From NCBI GenBank assembly GCA_947505565.1, contig CANNLB010000136.1, forward strand, positions 1-6,949: a DNA stretch of 6,949 bases, given 5' to 3'. The stretch's first letter is position 1. Every line of letters begins with the position of its first letter. The DNA comes from Acidobacteriota bacterium. Lineage in GTDB: Bacteria > Acidobacteriota > Terriglobia > Bryobacterales > Bryobacteraceae. Below the pieces are notes generated by a model. It did no database searches. It saw only the letters and a list, made by a program, of their open reading frames with translations, and was not told the DNA's origin. Made by a program: the position numbers and the translations under genes. This document shows, piece by piece, positions 1-6,213 of the stretch.

Positions 1-171
<171 letters not shown>

Positions 172-191
<20 letters not shown>

Positions 192-1296
192 AGGTGGCGA
201 CGCGAACGGCACCGTCCCGCCAGACGACGAGGATTTGGTTTCCGGCGATGGCGACCTTAGGGACGCCGGGGGCACGACCGCCGGGGACTTGAGCGACCGT
301 GATGCTCTTGCGGAGTCGCCCGTCGGGGGTAATGCGACGGAGGCGGACTTCGGCTTTCTCCACAGAGGTTTTTTCGAGCCAGACGACGACATCCGCGGCG
401 ACGGCGGGTCGGCCGAGGGGGTTGCCGTCATCGACTCGCAGGGGAGGGCCGAAGGTGGTGCCTCCGTCGGTGGACTGGAGGAGCTGGACGCGGGGGGTGT
501 CGTGGGCGCGGGTGAACCAGGCGAGAGAGACGCGTTGGCCGTTGGCGGCCATGGCCGGGCCATCGGTGGGGCAGCCATTGATCTTCCAGCCATCGGGGTG
601 AGCGGTGCGGGGCGCGGTCCAGGTTCCGGCGGTCCAGCGGACCAAGGCGACGTCGCGGATTTCGCCGGGCTGATGATCGCGATAGGCGGCGAGGAGGCCG
701 CCGGGCGTTTTGACGACGGCGGTTTGGCAGCAGGAGCAGACGTCGACATCGAGTTCGCGGTCGTCGATGGCATGGCCTTGGCCGTCGAGGGAAACGTAGC
801 GGAGCGTTTTGCGGTGTTCGACCGGGGAGGGAGCGAGGTAGACGGCGCCGGTGCCATCGGGGACGAAGCTGAGGAAGCCGGCGTAGTCCTCTTTTTCGTC
901 TAGGTTTTTTCCGAAGATCTGGGTCCATTTGCCGGGGCTATCCCGACGGGCGACGCGGATGCCGTAGCCGTATTTATCGGCGTCGTCGGGGCGGGTTAAC
1001 CAATGGGCGACCATGAGTCCGTTGGGTTGCACGGCGACGGCGGGGAAGTCGGCCCAGTTGACGAACCAGCGGTTTCCGCGGGCGACTTCTTCGGCGGGGG
1101 ACCAAGCGTGGCCGGTCCATTGGGAGAATTTTAGGGCGTGGCCTGCGGGGCCGAGCGGCTCGATCCAGGAGAGATAGACGGAGCCATCCGGGCCGGTGGC
1201 GACATTGGCCATGCCGCTTTCGGGTCCGGTGGGGGGATCAACCCGTTCGGCGAGGGCGAGACTGATTCCGATGGAGAGTAGGGCGATCCACTTCAT
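172..1296 (-). CDS. Exported sialidase-fold beta-propeller protein with CxCC motif
   Basis: This 374-residue protein begins with a likely Sec signal peptide: MK, a hydrophobic stretch to about residue 15, and an ALA-like cleavage site near residue 16. The mature part looks like a six-bladed beta-propeller of the sialidase/BNR superfamily. One good Asp-box fits S-x-D-x-G-x-T-F at 275-282, and blade-like repeats such as GPDGSVYLSW (35-44) and the segment around 350-359 recur. A compact Cys cluster (Cys187, Cys189, Cys190, in DVCSCCQT) and Cys242 in NGCPTDGP are the only cysteines, so they may form disulfides or bind a metal. I do not see the full catalytic arginine triad and acid/nucleophile set, so true sialidase activity is not supported; a binding or structural role is as likely. 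No strong ribosome-binding site precedes the ATG. The product should act in the periplasm or outside the cell. Confidence 0.8.
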
Positions 1297-1405
1297 GTTT
1301 CAGTTCAATGGTAGCGCTGATCCGGGGTGGGCGATTGCCTTGTTGGATGTCGCTTTTTGCTGACAGAGGTAACGGCAGATCGCCCCTAATCCTTGAGCGG
1401 GAGAC

Positions 1406-1537
1406 TTAAAACAGTTCAACCAAGGCACGAGGATGAACTTCTTCTGGGTGGCTGCGGGGAGGCGGGCGGTTTCGGGGGGGGCACCAGAAAATCGACGCGC
1501 CGGCAAGGCCGGCCCAGCCAAACTGTATAGCCTTCAT
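1406..1537 (-). CDS. Possible 43-residue small ORF, perhaps frameshifted
   Basis: An ATG at 1537 is preceded by GAGGTG (1544-1549) with a 6-base spacer, one of the best ribosome-binding sites in the window. The first 18 residues are hydrophobic and Gly/Ala/Trp-rich (MKAIQFGWAG and on to IFW), like a signal or membrane segment. A run of eight C on this strand (1474-1481) follows. After it the frame becomes Pro/Arg-rich and stops at 1406-1408. Losing one C would instead join a frame that stays open to TGA at 1300-1302, only 3 bases before the ATG of the exported propeller protein, giving about 78 residues. So this is either a small unrelated peptide, a small gene broken by a homopolymer error, or chance. 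No family is recognised. Confidence 0.25.
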   Translation of the reverse strand: MKAIQFGWAGLAGASIFWCPPRNRPPPRSHPEEVHPRALVELF

Positions 1538-1554
1538 TTGATTCACCTCGTGCC
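1424..1554. repeat. Long-range inverted repeat (9 bp plus 4 bp)
   Basis: GGCACGAGG at 1424-1432 is exactly complementary to CCTCGTGCC at 1546-1554. Beyond a one-base bulge, four more bases pair (TGAA against TTCA). In a leftward transcript the right arm contains most of the GAGGTG ribosome-binding site of the small ORF starting at 1537, so the stem could mask it. A 9-bp match within a gap this size can also occur by chance. Confidence 0.35.
1499..1513 (-). terminator. Weak hairpin after the acyltransferase gene
   Basis: GCCGGC, a 3-base loop and GCCGGC form a 6-bp all-GC stem about 70 bases downstream of the acyltransferase stop. On the leftward transcript it is followed after six bases by TTTT, not by a proper U tract. 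It could slow or end transcription of the desulfurase-mnmA-acyltransferase operon. It lies inside the possible small ORF, so both cannot easily be right. Confidence 0.2.
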
Positions 1555-1582
1555 AAGACGCGGGAATTTTCTCGAAATTGGC

Positions 1583-2452
1583 TCAATCGTAGAGAGGGGG
1601 TTCGCCGTGGGGTCGAGTTTTCCAGCGGCGGTGGATCCAAAGCCATTGGTCAGGGTAGGCGCGGATGGCGGCTTCGAGCGCGTTCTGGATGCGCTGGGTA
1701 TCGATGAGGGTATTTCCGGTGATGCCGACGGGGGCATTGAACTTCAGGATGTATTTCCCTTCCCCTGGGGACCAGACAGCATAGCCAGGGATGACGGCGG
1801 CGCCGGTGCGGGCGGCGAGTTTTGCGAAGGCAGGGCTGACGCAGGCCTTGCGACCGAAGAAGTTCACGAAGAGGCCTTCGTCGAGGCCGACGTTCTGATC
1901 GACCAGGATGCCGACGGGTTGGTTGGCGGCGAGGGCCCGAAAGATGGGCCGGATACCGTCGGCTTTGCCGATGACGATGTTGCCGCTGCCGACGCGGCGG
2001 GCGTGGACGAAGGCGTCCAAAAGCGGGTTATCGAGGGGGCGGACGACGATGTACATGGGCTCCGTCATGAGGGCGTGGGCGTAGGCGGAGAGCTCCCAGT
2101 TGCCGAGGTGAAGCGTGGCGAAGAGGACGCCTTTGCCTTGGGCTTTGGCGGCTTCATAATGTTCGAAGCCTTCGTAACGAATCCAGTTGTGGACGTTGGA
2201 CTTATTGATGCGGGGGAAGCGGGCGAAACAGACGAGGAGGCTTCCGATGGAGCGAAAGACGCCGTCGACGACTTTCGGGTTCATACCGGCGAGTTGGCAG
2301 TTGCGGAGGGCGACGCGGCGGAGTTTGGGGACGACGCGGTCGAGGATTTTGGCGTAGAGCGTACCGAGGAAACGGGTAGGTCCGAAGGTGACCGTGGCGA
2401 GCAAGATCCGCACGAGCCAAAACTCGGCGAGGTTGCGCCGTTGACTACGCAA
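1583..2452 (-). CDS. LpxL/HtrB-type lipid A biosynthesis acyltransferase
   Basis: The protein is a lysophospholipid acyltransferase-family enzyme that would add a secondary acyl chain to Kdo2-lipid A at the inner face of the cytoplasmic membrane. Counting from the TTG start it has 289 residues, close to the family norm. It shows an N-terminal membrane-anchoring segment (about residues 10-28), the catalytic HxxxxE motif as HLGNWE (His115, Glu120), a DQN stretch near 185-187 and the typical C-terminal YPDQWLWIHRRWKTRP. The start is debatable. ATGs exist at 2482 and 2497, but they lie deep in mnmA and have no good ribosome-binding site. The TTG at 2452 has GGAGG 8 bases upstream and gives an 8-base overlap with mnmA, the same length as the desulfurase-mnmA overlap. 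That GGAGG also encodes the conserved Gly-Gly-Gly of MnmA, so it may be coincidence. It is the last gene of the leftward operon. Which acyl position it modifies cannot be told. Confidence 0.88.
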   Translation of the reverse strand: MRSQRRNLAEFWLVRILLATVTFGPTRFLGTLYAKILDRVVPKLRRVALRNCQLAGMNPKVVDGVFRSIGSLLVCFARFPRINKSNVHNWIRYEGFEHYEAAKAQGKGVLFATLHLGNWELSAYAHALMTEPMYIVVRPLDNPLLDAFVHARRVGSGNIVIGKADGIRPIFRALAANQPVGILVDQNVGLDEGLFVNFFGRKACVSPAFAKLAARTGAAVIPGYAVWSPGEGKYILKFNAPVGITGNTLIDTQRIQNALEAAIRAYPDQWLWIHRRWKTRPHGEPPLYD

Positions 2453-3545
2453 TCCACCCGCCTCCGAGGACGAGGTCGCCATCGTAGACGGCGGCACCTT
2501 GGCCGGGGGTGACGGCGCGTTGGGACTGGTCGAATTCTACCTCGACGAGGCCGTTCTTCAGCGAAAGCGTAGCGGGGGCCGGGACGTGGCGGTTGCGGAT
2601 GCGGACTTGGGCGCGGATGGGTTCCGAGGGGGCGGCGATGGAGATCCAGTTCATGTCGCGGATGGCGAGGCGGGTGGTCAACAGATCGGCGGGGCTGCCG
2701 ACGGTGACGCGGTTGGAGGCAGGTTCGGTGGCGATGACGTAGAGCGGTTCGGGGGCGGCGACGCCGAGACCGCGGCGCTGGCCGACGGTGTAGTTGTGGA
2801 ATCCGGCGTGGCGGCCGAGGACCTCGCCGGCCTGGGAGACGATGTCGCCGCCCGACTCGGGCAGCGCGATGCCCTGTTCGGCAGCGTAAGCGGCAATAAA
2901 CGCGGCGTAGTCGCCGTTAGGGACGAAGCAGATTTCCTGGGAATCCTGCTTTTCGGCCACGGGGAGGCCGGCTTCGCGGGCAAGTTCGCGGGTCTCGGTT
3001 TTGAGCATGTGGCCAAGGGGGAAAAGTGTTTTAGACAGTTGGGGTTGGGTGAGGCCTAGGAGAAAATAGGTTTGGTCCTTGGTCTGGTCGACGGCGCGGC
3101 GGAGTTGGTAACGGCCAGTGGGTTCGTCGAAGGAGACGCGGGCGTAGTGGCCGGTAGCGATTTTTTCGGCACCGATGCCGGAGGCCATCTCGAGGAAGGT
3201 TTCGAACTTGATGAAGTTGTTGCAGAGGGTGCAGGGGATGGGGGTGCGGCCGTTCAAGTAATCGTCGACGAAAGGGCGCACAACGTGTTGTTCGAATTGA
3301 TCTTCGAAGTTGACGACGTAGTAGGGGATGCCGAGGAATTGGGAGACGTAGCGGGCGTCATAGACGTCGTCGATGGAGCAGCAACGACCACTTGAAGCCT
3401 CACTTGAGAGCTCAGGCAGACGGCGTTGATTCCAAAGCTGCATCGTCATGCCGACGATGGGTTGGCCTTCCTTTTTGAGCAGGGCGGCGACGGCGGAAGA
3501 GTCCACGCCACCGGACATGGCGACGGCGATGAGTCCATTAGACAT
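2445..3545 (-). CDS. mnmA: tRNA-specific 2-thiouridylase MnmA
   Basis: MnmA activates U34 of the tRNAs for Lys, Glu and Gln with ATP and inserts sulfur to make 2-thiouridine, which supports accurate decoding. The 366-residue length is normal. The PP-loop ATP site SGGVDSS is at 11-17. The two catalytic cysteines, matching E. coli Cys102 and Cys199, are Cys108 in PCTLCNNFIKF and Cys206 in DSQEICFV. ATGHYAR (130-136) and YTVGQRRGLG (252-261) are further family signatures, and the C-terminal beta-barrel ends in LGGGWIA. An extra Cys55-Cys56 pair in GRCCSIDDVYDAR is absent from E. coli MnmA but, from memory, common in several other phyla. The ATG overlaps the upstream desulfurase stop (ATGTCTAA, 8 bases) and has no clear ribosome-binding site, so translation is probably coupled to the desulfurase that should feed it sulfur. 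Confidence 0.97.
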   Translation of the reverse strand: MSNGLIAVAMSGGVDSSAVAALLKKEGQPIVGMTMQLWNQRRLPELSSEASSGRCCSIDDVYDARYVSQFLGIPYYVVNFEDQFEQHVVRPFVDDYLNGRTPIPCTLCNNFIKFETFLEMASGIGAEKIATGHYARVSFDEPTGRYQLRRAVDQTKDQTYFLLGLTQPQLSKTLFPLGHMLKTETRELAREAGLPVAEKQDSQEICFVPNGDYAAFIAAYAAEQGIALPESGGDIVSQAGEVLGRHAGFHNYTVGQRRGLGVAAPEPLYVIATEPASNRVTVGSPADLLTTRLAIRDMNWISIAAPSEPIRAQVRIRNRHVPAPATLSLKNGLVEVEFDQSQRAVTPGQGAAVYDGDLVLGGGWIA

Positions 3546-4635
3546 AAGTTGGGGATAGCTTGCGGAGATGGTTGACGGAGGCGGTGACGGCGACGATGAG
3601 CTCGTCTACCTCATTTATGGTATTCGATTCCCCTAGAGAGAAACGGATGCAACTCTTTGCTTGTTCACGAGTTAAGCCGATAGCGAGGAGGGCTGGGGAC
3701 GGTTCCACGGCACCGGAGGAGCAGGCGGCACCGGAAGAGACGGAGAAGCCGCGGAGATCGAGGCCGATGACGAGGGCTTCGCCTTCGAGGCCGGCGAAAC
3801 GGATATTGGTCGTGTTCGGCAGGCGGGGGGAGGCGGCGCAGTTGACGATCGAATCGGGCACGGCGGCGAGGAGGCCGGCTTCGAGGCGATCGCGGAGGGC
3901 GGTGAGATCGGCGAGGGGCCGGGCGGCGGCGGCACCGAGGGCGACAATGCCGGGGACGTTTTCGGTGCCGGCGCGACGGCCGGATTCGTGGCGGCCGCCA
4001 AAGAGTTGGGGATGGAGTTCGACACCTTGGCGGACGTAGAGGGCTCCGATGCCTTTTGGAGCGTACATTTTATGGCCGCTGAGGGAGTAGAGATCGACGC
4101 CGAGCGTCGAGAGGTTCAGGGGGAGGCGACCGGGGACCTGGACGCCATCGGAGTGGAAAATGGCTCCAGTTTCATGGGCGACGGCGGCGAGTTCGGCGAT
4201 GGGTTGGAGACAGCCGAGTTCGTTGTTGGCGTGCATGATGGAGACGAGGCTGGTGCCCGGTCGGAGGGCGGCGCGGAGGGCTTCGGGGGTGATGAGGCCG
4301 TCGGAGTTGGGATGGAGGACGGTGAGGTTGGGGAGTCGGGCGAGGGGCTGGGCGACGGCGGGATGTTCGAGCGAGGAGGTTATGACGTGGCGGTGGGTGC
4401 CGGCGAGGGCGAGGTTGTTGGACTCGGTGCCACCGCTCGTGAAGACGATTTCTTTGGGGGAGCAGCCGAGGCGGGCGGCGAGTTGGCGGCGGGCGGTTTC
4501 GAGGAGTTGCTTGGCGCGCTGGCCGTGCTGGTGGATGCTGGAGGCGTTGCCGTAGGATTCCGACAGCACTGGGAGAAGCGCGGCGAGAACGTCGGGGGCG
4601 ACCGGGGTGGTTGCGTTATGGTCGAAGTAAGCCAC
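3538..4635 (-). CDS. Cysteine desulfurase, NifS/IscS group (YrvO-like)
   Basis: This PLP enzyme takes sulfur from L-cysteine as an enzyme persulfide and leaves alanine. Counting from GTG 4635 (365 residues), it opens with the family-typical AYFDHNATTPV. It has His91 in SSLEHPA, Asp163 and Gln166 that contact PLP, the Schiff-base Lys189 in SLSGHKMYAPKG, RRAGTEN near 220-226 and the persulfide Cys305 in SSGAACSSG. The C-terminus ends in LRKLSPTYV and lacks the tail that E. coli IscS uses to bind IscU. Together with direct overlap with mnmA, this suggests a dedicated donor for tRNA thiolation, as known for B. subtilis YrvO; general Fe-S supply is not excluded. In-frame ATGs at 4671 and 4695 would add 12 or 20 residues with no family match and overlap the divergent gene. 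No clear ribosome-binding site is seen for any start. First gene of the leftward operon. Confidence 0.93.
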   Translation of the reverse strand: MAYFDHNATTPVAPDVLAALLPVLSESYGNASSIHQHGQRAKQLLETARRQLAARLGCSPKEIVFTSGGTESNNLALAGTHRHVITSSLEHPAVAQPLARLPNLTVLHPNSDGLITPEALRAALRPGTSLVSIMHANNELGCLQPIAELAAVAHETGAIFHSDGVQVPGRLPLNLSTLGVDLYSLSGHKMYAPKGIGALYVRQGVELHPQLFGGRHESGRRAGTENVPGIVALGAAAARPLADLTALRDRLEAGLLAAVPDSIVNCAASPRLPNTTNIRFAGLEGEALVIGLDLRGFSVSSGAACSSGAVEPSPALLAIGLTREQAKSCIRFSLGESNTINEVDELIVAVTASVNHLRKLSPTYV

Positions 4636-4656
4636 GCTTGATGGTAGCCGAATAGA

Positions 4657-4662
4657 TAGAAT
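4657..4662 (+). promoter_or_regulatory. Candidate -10 box, leaderless start of rightward operon
   Basis: TAGAAT matches five of six bases of the sigma-70 -10 consensus. It ends 7 bases before the ATG at 4670, the spacing expected if transcription starts at the A of the start codon (leaderless mRNA). A TTGATG at 4638-4643 lies only 13 bases upstream, too close for a normal -35. A weak AGGG (4663-4666) also sits before the ATG and could act as a ribosome-binding site if transcription starts further upstream. Confidence 0.25.
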
Positions 4663-4669
4663 AGGGTCC

Positions 4670-5416
4670 ATGCTTGTCGCCAACCCTAAGGGCAACTATT
4701 CTTTTGTGCGCGGAATCGCGCCGTATTCGGGCGGGGCCGTGGCCGCCGATGGATTTGAGATTGTGCATGCGCGGTTTGGACAGCCGGTGCCGCTGGCAGC
4801 CGGATTTGAACGCGTGAAGGCGCACTTGGAGACGGTCGGGAGACCGTTGACCGCGCTCTGTTCGATGGAGTTGCGGTCTCCGCGGCCATTCACGTTTCAA
4901 GGCTTCAACGACTTCAACGCGGGCTACGTGAAGGTGCTGCAGCAGTGGGGGTTGTTCCTCGAAACGATGAACCCAGTGGCGCGGACAAACATCGCTCCGG
5001 AGATCGGCGCACCGGCCGAGCCGAGCCTTTACGGATTCGGGTATACGACGCCGTCGAAGATTGGCCGGAAGACGTTTATCGTGGCGGGGGCAGGCGAATT
5101 GCCGGAGGGGTCGCTGGACCCGCACGATGTGATTCGGCGGGGGGAGTTGTCGGCCGAAGCGCTGCGGGTGAAGGCGCAGTACGTGATGGGGTTGATGACG
5201 GGGCGGTTGGTGGGCTTGGGGGTGGCCTGGGATTTGGTGACGGTGGCGGAGATGTATACGGTGCATCCGGTATGGCATTTGCTGGCCGAGGATGTGGTGC
5301 GGAAGATGGGGTTAGGAGCGGCGCACGGGGTGACGTGGCACTATTCGCGTCCGCCGATTGAGACAATTGAGTTTGAGATGGACGTGCGCGGGTGCGCGCG
5401 AGAGTTGGTGCTGTAG
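4670..5416 (+). CDS. RidA/YjgF-like protein, possibly two tandem domains
   Basis: This 248-residue soluble protein resembles the RidA (YjgF/YER057c/UK114) superfamily, whose best-known members deaminate reactive enamine/imine intermediates such as 2-aminoacrylate. It is about twice the usual 120-130 residues. The first half has a long helix region (FERVKAHLETVGRPL, 46-60), FNAGYV (82-87) and NPVARTNIAPEI (101-112), where Arg105 sits in a context like the substrate-binding Arg of RidA. The second half repeats the plan: GAGELPEG (140-147), a helix near 160-180, GVAWDLVTVAEMYTV (184-198) and SRPPIETIEFEMDVRG (226-241), ending in a RidA-like strand. The catalytic function is not certain. There is no signal peptide. 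It is first in the rightward operon and its TAG is directly followed by the next ATG, so the two are probably translated together. It could also be a non-enzymatic member of the fold. Confidence 0.6.
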   Translation: MLVANPKGNYSFVRGIAPYSGGAVAADGFEIVHARFGQPVPLAAGFERVKAHLETVGRPLTALCSMELRSPRPFTFQGFNDFNAGYVKVLQQWGLFLETMNPVARTNIAPEIGAPAEPSLYGFGYTTPSKIGRKTFIVAGAGELPEGSLDPHDVIRRGELSAEALRVKAQYVMGLMTGRLVGLGVAWDLVTVAEMYTVHPVWHLLAEDVVRKMGLGAAHGVTWHYSRPPIETIEFEMDVRGCARELVL

Positions 5417-6199
5417 ATGCCGCTTGTGACGTTGACGACCGACTTCGGGAACGCCGACTACTTCGTGGGGGCGATGAAGGGCGTGATTCTTTCGATTTGC
5501 CCGAAGGCGACGGTGGTGGACTTGACGCATGAGTTGCCGGCGTATGAGGTTGGCGAGGCGGCGTTTGTGTTTGAGCAGGCGCGGCGATGGTTTGGGAAGA
5601 AGACGATTCATGTGGCGGTGGTGGACCCGGGGGTGGGGAGTTCGCGGCGGCCGCTGGTGGTCGAGGTGGACGGGCAGTATCTCATTGGCCCGGACAATGG
5701 GATTTTTTCGACGGCGTTGGGGAAGCCGGGGGCGAAGGCGCGGGCGATTACGAACGAGAAGTTGTTTTTGAAGCCGGTGAGTGCGACCTTTCACGGTCGG
5801 GATGTTTTCGCGGCTTGCGCGGGGCACTTGGCGGCGGGGTTGGTGCCGGCGAAGTTCGGCAAGCTGGTGAAGGACGGTTTGCGGTTGAACCTGGGGACGA
5901 ATCAGCGGATTTCGAAGCGACAGTGGAGCGGGTCGATTCTGCGAGTGGACCGGTTTGGGAACCTGGTGACGAGTTTGTCGCTGGCGGAGTTTGGGTGGCT
6001 GGCGGATCGGCCCTTTGAGTTGGTGGTCGGTTTCGAAAAAGTGGCCAAGCGGGCGACGCACTACGCAGAGTGTGAGTATGGCGAGTTGTACGCCGTGATG
6101 GGATCGGCAGGATATTTGGAGATCGTTTTGCGGGAGGGATCGGCGGCGAAGCGGTTGGGAGTGGCCAGCGGTGCCCCGGTGGATGTGACTGGCTGGTAA
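5417..6199 (+). CDS. SAM hydrolase (SAM hydroxide adenosyltransferase family)
   Basis: The 260-residue product belongs to the family once called DUF62, related to the SAM-dependent fluorinase and chlorinase. Archaeal and bacterial members use hydroxide to split SAM into adenosine and methionine. The family-defining Asp-Arg-His set is present: Asp70 and Arg77 in VVDPGVGSSRRPL and His126 in FHGRD. Other signatures are LTTDFG (6-11, Asp9), DLTHELP (35-41), GPDNGIFS (91-98) and DRFGNLVTS (178-186). The presence of this triad points to hydrolysis; halogenases of the fold carry changes and an extra loop not seen here. Length and the two-domain layout (N-terminal to about 150, C-terminal barrel after) are normal. 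The ATG begins right after the TAG of the RidA-like gene with only a poor upstream ribosome-binding site, implying translational coupling. Cytosolic. A homocysteine methyltransferase gene follows after 14 bases. Confidence 0.93.
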   Translation: MPLVTLTTDFGNADYFVGAMKGVILSICPKATVVDLTHELPAYEVGEAAFVFEQARRWFGKKTIHVAVVDPGVGSSRRPLVVEVDGQYLIGPDNGIFSTALGKPGAKARAITNEKLFLKPVSATFHGRDVFAACAGHLAAGLVPAKFGKLVKDGLRLNLGTNQRISKRQWSGSILRVDRFGNLVTSLSLAEFGWLADRPFELVVGFEKVAKRATHYAECEYGELYAVMGSAGYLEIVLREGSAAKRLGVASGAPVDVTGW

Positions 6200-6203
6200 A
6201 CTT

Positions 6204-6208
6204 AAGGA
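6204..6208 (+). promoter_or_regulatory. Ribosome-binding site for the methyltransferase gene
   Basis: AAGGA lies 5 bases before the ATG at 6214, within the 14-base gap after the SAM hydrolase stop. It fixes that ATG as the start and shows the gene can be initiated independently. Confidence 0.7.
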
Positions 6209-6213
6209 TTGTT

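Noticed and set aside
235..903. Rightward 222-codon open frame opposite the propeller gene
   Set aside because: Low-complexity Gly/Asp/Ala-rich translation and no ribosome-binding site; the leftward gene has a signal peptide and an Asp-box.
1433..2512. Long rightward open frame of about 359 codons opposite the acyltransferase
   Set aside because: Its product is rich in Gly, Asp, Glu and Val repeats with no domain, the typical mirror of a GC-rich gene; the leftward frame has clear LpxL motifs.
3988..4641. Rightward 217-codon open frame opposite the desulfurase
   Set aside because: Mirror frame dominated by Gly, Glu and Val; the opposite strand carries the complete desulfurase motifs.
5312..6061. 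Leftward 249-codon open frame opposite the SAM hydrolase, and a similar one at 4616-5278
   Set aside because: Arg/His/Pro-rich translations typical of shadow frames, overlapping well-recognised rightward genes.
5417..6199. SAM hydrolase as a phage anti-restriction SAMase or a halogenase
   Set aside because: The sequence matches the chromosomal SAM hydroxide adenosyltransferase family with its Asp-Arg-His set, not phage T3-type SAM lyase. No halogenase-specific loop or biosynthetic cluster is visible, and no phage or restriction genes lie nearby.
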